Translations under genes and position numbers: made by a program
Part shown: positions 1 through 8,683 of the stretch, piece by piece
Layout: every line of letters begins with the position of its first letter
Numbering within the stretch: the first letter of the stretch is position 1
From: Hoylesella buccalis ATCC 35310
GTDB taxonomy: Bacteria > Bacteroidota > Bacteroidia > Bacteroidales > Bacteroidaceae
Assembly: GCF_000177075.1 (NCBI RefSeq)
Contig: NZ_ADEG01000094.1
Span: 1 to 64,000 of the forward strand
Length of the DNA: 64,000 nt
Direction: 5' to 3'
Notes under the pieces: generated by a model
Seen by the model: only the letters and a program-made list of their open reading frames with translations
Database searches by the model: none
Told to the model about the DNA's origin: nothing

Positions 1-7
1 TAAAAGT

Positions 8-46
8 AAAAGGTAGTATTACTACTAGTAGTAAATCACCTTTTTT
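8..46 (-). terminator. Intrinsic terminator of the HU gene
   Basis: Outer stem arms at 8-14 (AAAAGGT) and 38-44 (ACCTTTT) enclose a perfect 16-base palindrome at 19-34. Read on the minus strand the hairpin follows the HU stop codon by about 20 bases and ends in a T-rich tract, as an intrinsic terminator should. Confidence 0.7.
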
Positions 47-66
47 ATTTGTCTTAACTACAAAAA

Positions 67-339
67 TTAGTTGAGAGCGTCTGCAAGTTCGGCACCAGCC
101 TTGAACTTAGCAACCTTCTTGGCAGCGATTTGAATCTTCTCTTTTGTCAAAGGATTGATTCCTTCGCGAGCCGAACGCTCAGAAACACTAAAAGTACCGA
201 AGCCAATGAGCTGCACTTTGTCACCTTCCTTCAAAGCTTCCTTGATGGAATCTGTTGTTGCATCTAAAGCCTTCTTCGCAGCTACCTTGCTGATGCCTGC
301 AGCTTCAGCAATCTTGTCGATTAATTCTGTTTTATTCAT
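67..339 (-). CDS. HU-family DNA-binding protein
   Basis: A 90-residue nucleoid protein of the HU/IHF family, the usual length. It opens with [18 protein letters not shown], the dimerisation helices. The central [12 protein letters not shown] segment and the following arm with [12 protein letters not shown] (about 57-70) match the DNA-binding beta arm, whose NP step intercalates in the minor groove. HU dimers bend and compact DNA. It is a single-gene unit with its own promoter upstream and a hairpin terminator downstream. Several HU paralogues are normal in Bacteroidales, so no specific symbol is given. Confidence 0.95.
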   Translation of the reverse strand: MNKTELIDKIAEAAGISKVAAKKALDATTDSIKEALKEGDKVQLIGFGTFSVSERSAREGINPLTKEKIQIAAKKVAKFKAGAELADALN

Positions 340-394
340 TACTGTTGTGTTTATAAAATGATTAATAAAAATTCATGTGCATGCTAATTGTGGA

Positions 395-425
395 CAAATA
401 TAAGTCAAACATTTCAGAAAACAAA
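395..425 (-). promoter_or_regulatory. Promoter of the HU gene
   Basis: On the minus strand a TATATTTG -7 box (395-402) matches TAnnTTTG, and a TTTG -33 element lies at 422-425, 19 bases upstream. The predicted start near 388 gives a leader of about 50 bases. Confidence 0.65.
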
Positions 426-507
426 CAAAAAACAAGAAAAATTATACGATTTGCTCAAAAAAAGCCGATAAATCAGCGATTTCATGCCGAATGACAGAGT
501 TTTTTCG

Positions 508-515
508 TAATTTTG
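508..515 (+). promoter_or_regulatory. Promoter -7 box of the rhomboid operon; decides the start codon
   Basis: TAATTTTG matches the Bacteroidota TAnnTTTG box. The first in-frame ATG (513) overlaps this box and cannot be in the transcript. The next ATG at 552 gives a leader of about 30 bases and is taken as the start. Confidence 0.6.
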
Positions 516-551
516 TGCGCATTAAAAAGACTTTTACACAACGAATTATCT

Positions 552-1466
552 ATGCGCAGTATACCCACAGTTACCAAGAACCTGCTTATCATTAATGTCT
601 TGGCCTTTGCCGCCATGTACGTATTTAGATTACAGGTAGACCTGAATGATATCCTTGGACTTCACTTCTTTTTGGCTTCCGACTTCCGGATTTACCAATT
701 AGTGACCTACATGTTCATGCATGCCTCTTTCGAACACATCTTTTTCAACATGTTTGCCTTGTGGATGTTCGGGTGTGTGGTTGAACGCGTGTGGGGGCCC
801 AAAAAGTTTTTGTTCTATTACATATCGTGTGGTATCGGGGCCGGTCTGTTTCAGGAGCTGGCGCAATACGGTTCTTATATGGTTGAAGGGCTCGCCGCTT
901 ACGACAGTGTGTCGTTCGACGGGATGCGCATAGCCATGGGCGACTTTCTCAACAAATGGACCACCGTGGGAGCTTCGGGAGCCGTGTACGCGCTGCTCTT
1001 GGCCTTCGGCATGATTTTCCCAGAAGAGAGAATCTTTATCTTCCCGCTGCCCATCCCCATCAAAGCCAAGTGGTTCGTGATTTTCTACGCTGGTCTTTCA
1101 CTGGTGATGGCATTGACCACAACCGGCGGAAACGTGGCACACTTCGCTCATTTGGGAGGTATGGTCTTCGGATTTTTCATGATTCGCTATTGGAAACACC
1201 ATCCTTACGGCGGCTCATCGCGATTGGACGGGCAGCAATTCTTTGACAACTTGCGGGAGAAGTGGGAAGAACACGCACACAAGAAGGCTGACAACACGAA
1301 GCACGATGCCTACAACGAGCGCCAAAGCGACTGGGATTACAATGCGCAGAAGCAGCGTGAACAAGAGGAAATAGACAAGATACTTGATAAGATTCGCAAG
1401 AGCGGTTACGACAGCTTAACGGCAGAAGAGAAACAAAAACTTTTTGACAGCAGCAATCGACGTTAA
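552..1466 (+). CDS. Rhomboid-family intramembrane serine protease
   Basis: A 304-residue membrane protein, about six hydrophobic segments followed by a charged, Glu/Lys-rich cytoplasmic tail of about 85 residues. The rhomboid signature is complete: HASFEHIFFNMFALWMFG in segment 2, GASGAVYALL carrying the catalytic Ser (about residue 142 from this start), and AHFAHLGGMVFG with the catalytic His (about 200). Rhomboids cut transmembrane substrates inside the bilayer; the substrate is unknown. The start was moved downstream because the first ATG lies in the promoter. The next gene begins 11 bases after the stop, so the two are probably co-transcribed. Confidence 0.9.
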   Translation: MRSIPTVTKNLLIINVLAFAAMYVFRLQVDLNDILGLHFFLASDFRIYQLVTYMFMHASFEHIFFNMFALWMFGCVVERVWGPKKFLFYYISCGIGAGLFQELAQYGSYMVEGLAAYDSVSFDGMRIAMGDFLNKWTTVGASGAVYALLLAFGMIFPEERIFIFPLPIPIKAKWFVIFYAGLSLVMALTTTGGNVAHFAHLGGMVFGFFMIRYWKHHPYGGSSRLDGQQFFDNLREKWEEHAHKKADNTKHDAYNERQSDWDYNAQKQREQEEIDKILDKIRKSGYDSLTAEEKQKLFDSSNRR

Positions 1467-1477
1467 GCAGAAGGGGA

Positions 1478-2566
1478 ATGGGAAAAGCTATCAAGCAGTT
1501 TGTTTTCCAGCTCTTTGCCGGAGCAAACATCGCGACCATCATTGTTATGTTGCTGGTTGGCTACGCCGACCGATTCAACCCTGCCCTCCACCCTTCACTA
1601 TCCAGCATGGGATTGTTACTCCCCGTGATGATCAGCATCAATCTGGGATTTCTTGTTTTCTGGATTTTTTTCCACCTAAAACTTGTCTGGATTCCCCTGC
1701 TGGGATTTCTAGCATGCTACCAACCCATCAGGATTTACTTCCCCATCAACCTTCCTAAGCAGACACCCGAAGGTGCCATCAAGGTGCTTTCTTATAATGT
1801 TTGGTTCTTTGGGGGTAATGGATTTGAGCACGAAAACAACCCCGTGCTTAACTTTATCAAAGAGCAAGACGCAGACATCGTATGCCTTCAGGAGTCTGAC
1901 GCATGGGGTAAGTACTCAGACAAGGCTAAAGCACTGATGTATTCACAATATCCCTACCATGCCAGTTCGCACGCCAAGAACAAAGGAGACATCATGGATA
2001 TCTACAGCCGTCACCCCATCATCAGTCAAGAAGACATCAACTATCCCTCTGAAGGCAATCACTCAACGGCTTTCTATCTAAACATTCATGGCGACACGGT
2101 GATTGTCATTAACAACCACCTGGAGTCCATTGGTTTGTCACCAGAAGACAAAGCCAACTTCAAGGGCGTTGTCAAAGGAAACATCAAGGGCGACTCAGCC
2201 CAAATAAGCACCAAAACCCTCATTAAAAAACTGGGAGAGGCGTCAAGCATCAGAGCCGCGCAAGCCGACGCCATCGCCCAATACATCGCAGCACATCGGG
2301 ACAAGAGCGTGATATTGTGCGGCGACTTCAACGACGGACCCAATTCGTATGCCCGCCGTACCATTGCCAAACAACTGCGCGACTGTTACGTAGAGACGGC
2401 AAATGGGCCTGGCATATCCTATCATCTTGGTGGATTTTATGTGCGTATTGACCACATGATGTGCTCGAAAGACTGGACACCCTACAACTGCAAGGTAGAC
2501 AACAAAATAAAAGCAAGCGACCACTATCCTATCTATTGCTGGCTGAAAAAGGCTCCAAATGCTTAA
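1478..2566 (+). CDS. Membrane-anchored endonuclease/exonuclease/phosphatase family protein
   Basis: A 362-residue protein with two or three N-terminal membrane segments (about 10-90) followed by an EEP-fold domain. The metal-binding and catalytic motifs are visible: KVLSYNVWFFGG (Asn), DIVCLQESDAW (Glu), GDFNDGPNSY (Asp/Asn) and SDHYPIYCWL (Asp-His pair). The family includes nucleases, sphingomyelinases and phosphoinositide phosphatases. The substrate cannot be told from sequence; the membrane anchor suggests the domain is held at the cytoplasmic membrane. It follows the rhomboid gene by 11 bases. Confidence 0.85.
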   Translation: MGKAIKQFVFQLFAGANIATIIVMLLVGYADRFNPALHPSLSSMGLLLPVMISINLGFLVFWIFFHLKLVWIPLLGFLACYQPIRIYFPINLPKQTPEGAIKVLSYNVWFFGGNGFEHENNPVLNFIKEQDADIVCLQESDAWGKYSDKAKALMYSQYPYHASSHAKNKGDIMDIYSRHPIISQEDINYPSEGNHSTAFYLNIHGDTVIVINNHLESIGLSPEDKANFKGVVKGNIKGDSAQISTKTLIKKLGEASSIRAAQADAIAQYIAAHRDKSVILCGDFNDGPNSYARRTIAKQLRDCYVETANGPGISYHLGGFYVRIDHMMCSKDWTPYNCKVDNKIKASDHYPIYCWLKKAPNA

Positions 2567-2614
2567 AAATGTGCATTTAACTGCCATAAATTTTTCGTAC
2601 TAACAAAAAAATAG

Positions 2615-2622
2615 TATCTTTG
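2615..2622 (+). promoter_or_regulatory. Promoter -7 box of secDF
   Basis: TATCTTTG matches TAnnTTTG and lies 51 bases before the secDF ATG. No clean TTG element is seen 19 bases upstream, where the sequence is T-rich. Confidence 0.55.
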
Positions 2623-2673
2623 CACGTCTATCAAAAGTTGTGAAAAAACAATCATCAATAATAATAAATTAAA

Positions 2674-5600
2674 ATGCAAAACAAAGGAATTGTAATTGTA
2701 ACGGCTGTCCTACTGACGCTTGCAAGCATCTTCTATTTGTCATTTTCAGCAGCCACTCGTTATTACGATGGCCAAGCAGCAAAGCTGAAAGATCCGATTG
2801 CACAACAAGAGTACAAAGACTCTGTGAAGTATCTGGGCATCTATTCTTACCAAAGATGTCTGGAAACTCAAATCGGATTGGGCCTTGACCTGAAAGGTGG
2901 TATGAACGTGATATTGGAGATATCAGTGCCTGACGTAGTAGAAATGCTCGCTGACCACAAGACAGATGCCGCCTTCGTGAAATCGATGAAAGAGGCAAGA
3001 GCAGAGGAAGAAACCAGCCAGGAAGATTTTATCTCTCTCTTTATTAAAGCGTACAAGAAGAATGCACCAGGCCACAGATTGGCTGAAATCTTTGCCACGC
3101 AGCAACTGCAAGGTAAGGTGAACCCACAAAGCACCGACGCCGAGGTAGAGAAAGCATTGCGCCAAGAAACTCAATCGGCCATCGACAACTCGTTCAACGT
3201 CGTGCGTACGCGTATCGACCAATTTGGTGTTGTTCAGCCGAACATCCAGAAATTGGAGGGACAACAAGGTCGCATCATGGTTGAAATGCCGGGTATTCGT
3301 GAGCCAGAGCGTATGCGTAAACTGTTGCAAGGTAGTGCCAACCTCGAATTCTGGGAGACTTTCAACGCTGAAGAAATCATTCCTTACCTGACACAGATCG
3401 ACGCTCGTCTGGCTAATGGCGACACACAAGTGGCCGACACAACCTCTGCCGACACCGCTGCAACTAAGGCCGTTGAGAAAACCAGTGAAGAGAAAGTCGT
3501 TAAGAAAGCAGATCCTAAGTTCCAACTTAAGAAAGATAAGAAACAAGGCGACGTAAAAGTTTCGAATGAAGAACAAATTGCCGCTGCCAAAAAAGAGCAC
3601 CCGCTGTTGGCCATCTTGAGTACCACGGGGCGCAATGCACTAAGCCTCGTAGGTTATGCCAGTGTACGTGACACCGCAGAAGTAAACAGAATTATCCACT
3701 CAGACCTCGCCAAGCAGATTCTTCCTGCTGACTTGAAACTGCTTTGGAGTGCTAAACCAGCCGATGGACTGCAAGTGAAAAACTATTACGAACTGCATGC
3801 TTTGAAGATTACAACCACCACCGGACGCGCTCCGTTGGAAGGCGATGTGATTGTTGACGCATCCGACCAGTTTGACCACTTGTCAGGTAAGCCAGAGGTT
3901 TCCATGACCATGAACACCGACGGCGCACGCCGCTGGTCGGCCATCACCAAGGCTAACATCGGTAGAGCTGTTGCCATTGTGTTGGACGGATTGGTGTACA
4001 CCTCTCCTCGCATCCAAGGCCAAATTGACGGCGGACAATCGTCTATCACGGGTAGCTTCACCATTGAAGACACCAAAGACTTGGCCAACACCCTGAAATC
4101 GGGTCGTATGCCGGCACCTGCACGCATCGTACAAGAAGAGGTAGTTGGTCCTACGCTGGGTGCACAGTCTATCCAGCAAGGTATCATCTCATTCGTGATA
4201 GCCTTCGTGCTGTTGATGATTTACATGATTTTGATGTACAATTTCATCCCAGGTATGATCGCCAACTGCGCCTTGATTGTGAACGTATTCTTCACCTTAG
4301 GTATTCTAACGTCGTTTCAAGCCGCCCTTACCATGTCGGGTATTGCCGGTATGGTGCTTACGTTAGGTACGGCCGTTGACGCCAACGTGCTGATATATGA
4401 ACGTATCAAAGAGGAACTACGAGCAGGAAAAGGCATGAAACAGGCGGTAGCAGCTGGTTACAGTAACGCCTTTAGTGCCATCTTCGACTCTAACTTGACA
4501 TCAGCCATCACGGGTGTTATCCTGTTGATATTCGGTACAGGTCCCATTCAGGGATTCGCTACCACATGGTTGATTGGTTTGGCTTGTTCGTTCTTCAGTG
4601 CTGTATTCTTGACACGTTTGGTTTATGAGCACAAACTGAACAAAGACAAATGGTTGAACCTCAAGTTCTGGACGGGCATATCAGAGAATATGATGCAGAA
4701 CACACGCTATAAATTCATGAGCATGTTCAAGACCAGTGGCACGATTTATGCCATTGCAATTGCCATCTGCATCGGTAGTTTTGTTGTTCGTGGACTGAGT
4801 CAGAGCATTGACTTTACGGGTGGACGAAACTACGTTGTTACGGTAGATAAGAACACACATGTGGAAGAGGTGCGCAACGCTTTGGACAATGCATTCCAAA
4901 ATACGGTAGGTAAGAATGCCGGTAAACCCGCAACCACCACCGTGATTGCCATCGGTACCGACGGCAAGACCTTCCGCGTATCTACCAACTACAACCTGGA
5001 GAGCAATGACCCGCAGATGGATGACCAGGCAGAAACGATTCTATATACCTCTTTAAAGAAAGCCGGACTCGTGAAACAATCCAGCATAGAAGCGTTTAAG
5101 AACCCCGATATCCGCGAAGGTGGATCGATCATCAGTTCTTCTAAAGTGGGTCCATCCATCGCTAAGGACATCACAAATAACGCCATCAAGAGCGTTGTAA
5201 TCGCACTGATATGTATCTTCTTATATATCTTACTGCGATTCCGCAACATCGGTTTCTCCATTGGTTCGGTTGCAGCATTGATTATAGACACGATGATTGT
5301 CGTCGGCTTGTTCTCGTTATGTTACGGGTGGATAGGCTTCTCGTTGGAGATTGACCAAACGTTTATTGGTGCTATCCTGACGGTAATCGGTTATGACATC
5401 AACGACTCGGTGGTGGTGTTTGACCGTATCCGTGAGAACTTGAAGCTGCATCCAAAACAAGATATACAGAAAACGTTCAACGATTCTATCAACCAGACGT
5501 TGGCTCGTACCATCAACACCTCAGTATCTACATTGATTGTGTTGGTTCCAATCTTCATCCTCGGTGCTGACAGCATTCGCAGTTTCGCCTTTGCCATGAT

Positions 5601-5718
5601 TATTGGTGTTTTCGTTGGTACGCTCAGTTCTATCTTCTTGGCATCACCAATCGCCTACTTGGTATTGGGACGCAAAATCAAGAAAGAACAAGAAGAAGAG
5701 GCTGTTGTTGTAGCATAA
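2674..5718 (+). CDS. secDF: Fused protein translocase subunit SecDF
   Basis: A 1014-residue fusion of SecD and SecF, the common arrangement in Bacteroidota, where separate subunits are rare. SecDF uses the proton gradient to pull proteins released from SecYEG across the inner membrane. The SecD half shows GLDLKGGMNVILEI near the N-terminus, a large periplasmic region, and TLGTAVDANVLIYERIKEE in the membrane domain. The SecF half begins near residue 675 with SIDFTGGRNY and has the matching VIGYDINDSVVVFDRIREN segment. A Lys-rich stretch around residues 270-310 is a lineage-specific periplasmic insert. It has its own promoter and a strong terminator. Confidence 0.97.
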   Translation: MQNKGIVIVTAVLLTLASIFYLSFSAATRYYDGQAAKLKDPIAQQEYKDSVKYLGIYSYQRCLETQIGLGLDLKGGMNVILEISVPDVVEMLADHKTDAAFVKSMKEARAEEETSQEDFISLFIKAYKKNAPGHRLAEIFATQQLQGKVNPQSTDAEVEKALRQETQSAIDNSFNVVRTRIDQFGVVQPNIQKLEGQQGRIMVEMPGIREPERMRKLLQGSANLEFWETFNAEEIIPYLTQIDARLANGDTQVADTTSADTAATKAVEKTSEEKVVKKADPKFQLKKDKKQGDVKVSNEEQIAAAKKEHPLLAILSTTGRNALSLVGYASVRDTAEVNRIIHSDLAKQILPADLKLLWSAKPADGLQVKNYYELHALKITTTTGRAPLEGDVIVDASDQFDHLSGKPEVSMTMNTDGARRWSAITKANIGRAVAIVLDGLVYTSPRIQGQIDGGQSSITGSFTIEDTKDLANTLKSGRMPAPARIVQEEVVGPTLGAQSIQQGIISFVIAFVLLMIYMILMYNFIPGMIANCALIVNVFFTLGILTSFQAALTMSGIAGMVLTLGTAVDANVLIYERIKEELRAGKGMKQAVAAGYSNAFSAIFDSNLTSAITGVILLIFGTGPIQGFATTWLIGLACSFFSAVFLTRLVYEHKLNKDKWLNLKFWTGISENMMQNTRYKFMSMFKTSGTIYAIAIAICIGSFVVRGLSQSIDFTGGRNYVVTVDKNTHVEEVRNALDNAFQNTVGKNAGKPATTTVIAIGTDGKTFRVSTNYNLESNDPQMDDQAETILYTSLKKAGLVKQSSIEAFKNPDIREGGSIISSSKVGPSIAKDITNNAIKSVVIALICIFLYILLRFRNIGFSIGSVAALIIDTMIVVGLFSLCYGWIGFSLEIDQTFIGAILTVIGYDINDSVVVFDRIRENLKLHPKQDIQKTFNDSINQTLARTINTSVSTLIVLVPIFILGADSIRSFAFAMIIGVFVGTLSSIFLASPIAYLVLGRKIKKEQEEEAVVVA

Positions 5719-5758
5719 CGATATGGAACGCTGAACAAAGCAATAAACCACTAACAAG

Positions 5759-5796
5759 AGCGGCATAACCTCACCGAGGTTGTGCCGCTTTTATTT
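5759..5796 (+). terminator. Intrinsic terminator of secDF
   Basis: A stem of about 14 pairs (AGCGGCATAACCTC at 5759-5772 against GAGGTTGTGCCGCT, one G-T pair) with a three-base loop, followed by TTTTATTT. It lies 40 bases after the secDF stop. Confidence 0.85.
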
Positions 5797-5956
5797 ATGG
5801 AATGAGGAAGATGAAATGAGGATGAGGGGATGGAACGAACCCCGATAATCAGGAGAAGAACAAGTGCGATGAGTAGATAGATAATCGAGAATTATTATCT
5901 TATCGCTATCTATTTGGCAAAAAGAGCTTATCTGCGATGTTTCTACTACGGAGAAC

Positions 5957-6946
5957 TTACAATTCATCCACCAAGCGTTTTCTGCACGCTTCCAAAATGT
6001 TTTCCAGTTCTACAACGGTAGATGCCCGCAACATGGCGATGCGGGTTTGTCGGAAATCGGGGATGCCTTTGAAGATAGGACTGGCTGCCAAATGTCTCCG
6101 AGTGTGCAAGATACCCCGGTATTCATCGATACGCGACACATTGATGTGCAGCTGCTCCTTCAAGATGTCTATCTTTTTATTGATGCCAAGCGATGCATCG
6201 TAAGGCTTTCCGTCCAGATAGTCACGCATTTCTTTAAAGATCCAAGGCTGTCCAAAGGCTGCTCGACCAACCATAATGGCATCTACGCCAAAACGCTCAA
6301 AAGCCTGTTTGGCTTCCTGGGGCGAGGTTATGTCGCCATTTCCAATGATAGGAATGTGGATGCGAGGATTGTTTTTTACCTCACCAATCAACGTCCAATC
6401 AGCGTTTCCGGTGTACATCTGACTGCGCGTGCGGCCATGGATGGTCAGCGCTTGGATGCCACAGTCTTGCAATTGCTCGGCCAATTCGGTGATAATAAGA
6501 TTGTTTTCATCCCATCCCAAGCGTGTCTTCACAGTCACAGGTGTATGCACTGCCTTGACCACCTCTCGGGTAATTTCCAACAAAAGCGGTATGTTACGCA
6601 GCATGCCAGCACCCGCACCTTTGCCTGCCACCTTCTTAACAGGACATCCAAAGTTGATGTCAATCACGTCAGGATGAGCCTGTTCAACAATCTTGGCAGC
6701 TTCCACCATAGACTCAACGTCTCGTCCGTAGATTTGTATGCCTACGGGTCGTTCAGCGTCACTAATGGTTAACTTGTTCAAACTGGCTTGAATGGACCGC
6801 ACAAGTGCTTCTGCACTGACAAATTCGGTATATACCATGGATACGCCAAAGCGCTTACACAACTGTCTGAAACCGATGTCTGTCACGTCTTCCATCGGAG
6901 CCAACAAGATTGGTTGCACGCCTAAGTCTATGTTTCCTATCTTCAT
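5957..6946 (-). CDS. dusB: tRNA-dihydrouridine synthase, DusB type
   Basis: A 329-residue FMN-dependent enzyme that reduces uridine to dihydrouridine in tRNA D-loops. Family motifs run in order: LLAPMEDVTDIGFR, DINFGCPVKKV with the catalytic Cys, AGAGMLRN, VTVKTRLGWDE, LTIHGRTRSQMYTG, and the phosphate-binding IPIIGNGDI and DAIMVGRAAFG. Length and motifs fit the bacterial DusB group. It is alone between secDF and dprA; about 160 bases downstream hold only an AT-rich imperfect inverted repeat near 5875-5915. Confidence 0.93.
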   Translation of the reverse strand: MKIGNIDLGVQPILLAPMEDVTDIGFRQLCKRFGVSMVYTEFVSAEALVRSIQASLNKLTISDAERPVGIQIYGRDVESMVEAAKIVEQAHPDVIDINFGCPVKKVAGKGAGAGMLRNIPLLLEITREVVKAVHTPVTVKTRLGWDENNLIITELAEQLQDCGIQALTIHGRTRSQMYTGNADWTLIGEVKNNPRIHIPIIGNGDITSPQEAKQAFERFGVDAIMVGRAAFGQPWIFKEMRDYLDGKPYDASLGINKKIDILKEQLHINVSRIDEYRGILHTRRHLAASPIFKGIPDFRQTRIAMLRASTVVELENILEACRKRLVDEL

Positions 6947-7048
6947 TTTCCTGAAAAAGTTTCTGATTTCATCTGTATAAAGCTGCCAAGCCTAAACGAC
7001 ATGGCATAGAATGTTCATGAACGATGTCAACCCATTAGCAGTTTCCTA

Positions 7049-8188
7049 TCAACCCATGAGCAAGTGATAAATACCACCTGGTAAGGCTTTCAAGACGCCT
7101 TTCATTTCCAAAGTAAAGAGAATGGCAGAGAGTTTGGCAATGGGAATGCCCGCCTGAACACTCAGCATATTGATTTGCAAATCGTTGTTTTTTCCCAACA
7201 CGCCAACAACTTGCAGTTCCTCAGCCGACAAGTCAGGGAATAACTGTCGCTCAATTCCTTCATGATGTGCACGACTGAGCCTTGCATCATCTTCCCATCC
7301 CATGCTTTTGACGAAATCATAAGCGTGATTGATGAGCCCTGCCACGTTGTCTCTTATCAAGTTGTTGCATCCCTCACTATAGGGACTACCCACGTTACCA
7401 GGGAAGGCAAACACCTCTCTGTTATACGTTCGAGACAAACTGGCGGTGATTAATCCACCACCATGGGCAGCACTTTCTACAACAATACACGCATCAGAAA
7501 CGCCCGCCACGATACGATTTCTTCTCACAAAGTTCACTTTGTCCGCATTCGTCTGCGTGAGGAATTCTGTGAGTAATCCTCCTTTTTGCACCATTTCATC
7601 GGCTGTTTGTCGATGTCTGGGAGGATAAAGATAATCCAATCCATGCGCCAGAACGCCCACTGTTGGGTATCCATTTTGCAAAGCATGGCGGTGAGCGAGG
7701 ATGTCAACACCATAAGCGAGGCCGCTTACCACGAGTACTTGTGGACACAACTGCCGCAGTTCTGCCATGAACCGACGAATTAAATCTTCGCCGTAGACGG
7801 TGTTTCTTCGTGTTCCCACCACGCTGATGACACGGCGTTGGTTCAAGTTGACCGACCCTTTGTAAAACAACATCAACGGTGCATCGTCGCATTCCCTAAG
7901 CCGTTGCGGGTAGTTTTCGTCATTCATGCAAAGCGGCATGACACCATTTGACACGTCCCACTCGAGCTCTTCATCTGCTCTACGCAAGTATTGGTCCACG
8001 TTTTGAAGCGATGACACCAACTTAGGCGACGCATCGGGCAGCACCTCGCGGATGTCATGTCGATGCTCTATCACGGCTGTCGCCGAGCCTAACCTACGAT
8101 ACAACTGAACCATTCCCGTGAGATGAAAATGGTTGATGCGCGTTAAAGCGATAGTGTTGATGAGTTCTTGTGGGTCTGTCATGTTCAT
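7049..8188 (-). CDS. dprA: DNA-processing protein DprA
   Basis: A 379-residue DprA/Smf protein. It protects incoming single-stranded DNA and loads RecA during natural transformation, and is present in most Bacteroidota whether or not competence is known. An N-terminal helix-hairpin-helix-like region is followed by the Rossmann-type core with ISVVGTRRNTVYG, VVSGLAYGVDILAHRHAL, GLDYLYPPRHR, NFVRRNRIVAGVSDA and GSPYSEGCNNLIRD, and a C-terminal winged-helix segment (about 315-379). Its ATG overlaps the stop of the upstream thioesterase (ATGA), so the two are translationally coupled. Confidence 0.95.
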   Translation of the reverse strand: MNMTDPQELINTIALTRINHFHLTGMVQLYRRLGSATAVIEHRHDIREVLPDASPKLVSSLQNVDQYLRRADEELEWDVSNGVMPLCMNDENYPQRLRECDDAPLMLFYKGSVNLNQRRVISVVGTRRNTVYGEDLIRRFMAELRQLCPQVLVVSGLAYGVDILAHRHALQNGYPTVGVLAHGLDYLYPPRHRQTADEMVQKGGLLTEFLTQTNADKVNFVRRNRIVAGVSDACIVVESAAHGGGLITASLSRTYNREVFAFPGNVGSPYSEGCNNLIRDNVAGLINHAYDFVKSMGWEDDARLSRAHHEGIERQLFPDLSAEELQVVGVLGKNNDLQINMLSVQAGIPIAKLSAILFTLEMKGVLKALPGGIYHLLMG

Positions 8189-8583
8189 AGATATTTAGCA
8201 AACGCGCGGTCGTACTCCTCACTATGCCCCAAACGACCATGAATGAGGCACACCAACTCAACCTTACTCTTAAAACATAGCTTATCATCCTGCTCCCGAA
8301 AGATGTCCTGATGGAAAATGTAGCGCAGGCCTTCTTTCTTCAAAGCCAAACGAGAAATGAATATGTCATCACACTTGAGTGGCGTTTTGTATTGCAAGCT
8401 CATGCGAGCCACCACCGCGTCGATTCCCTGTTCGTGCATCTTTGCAAAGCTAAGGCCTAACGAACGGAGGAACAAATGGCGCGTATGCTCGATGTAATGG
8501 AGGTAATTGGCGTTGTTCACGATGCCTTCTATGTCGCATTCATAGTCGCGAACCTCCATTCGTGTCTCGAAAATATAGTTCAT
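8185..8583 (-). CDS. Acyl-CoA thioesterase, hotdog fold (4HBT)
   Basis: A 132-residue single hotdog domain. The segment VRDYECDIEGIVNNANYLHY with IEHTRH is the 4-hydroxybenzoyl-CoA thioesterase signature, with the catalytic Asp and the helix that follows it. Such enzymes hydrolyse acyl-CoA or acyl-ACP thioesters; the substrate cannot be inferred. It overlaps dprA by four bases. An array of 8-base repeats begins within six bases upstream of its start codon, in the place where its leader should lie. Confidence 0.85.
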   Translation of the reverse strand: MNYIFETRMEVRDYECDIEGIVNNANYLHYIEHTRHLFLRSLGLSFAKMHEQGIDAVVARMSLQYKTPLKCDDIFISRLALKKEGLRYIFHQDIFREQDDKLCFKSKVELVCLIHGRLGHSEEYDRAFAKYL

Positions 8584-8588
8584 TTTTG

Positions 8589-8648
8589 AGTTGATGAGTT
8601 CTTGAGTTTGTGAGTTTTTGAGTTCTTAAATTTGTGAGTTTTTGAGCC
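8589..8648 (+). repeat. 8-base-period repeat array (AGTTNNTG), single orientation
   Basis: Seven consecutive 8-base units (AGTTGATG, AGTTCTTG, AGTTTGTG, AGTTTTTG, AGTTCTTA, AATTTGTG, AGTTTTTG) plus a partial eighth. The period is exact with no insertions. It belongs with the AGTTNACR arrays near 47.4 and 51.8-52.4 kb but is more diverged, and no inverted partner is seen nearby. Confidence 0.8.
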
Positions 8649-8683
8649 TTGTCTGCCGTTTTAGGTCACTGACCAACAGCGTA

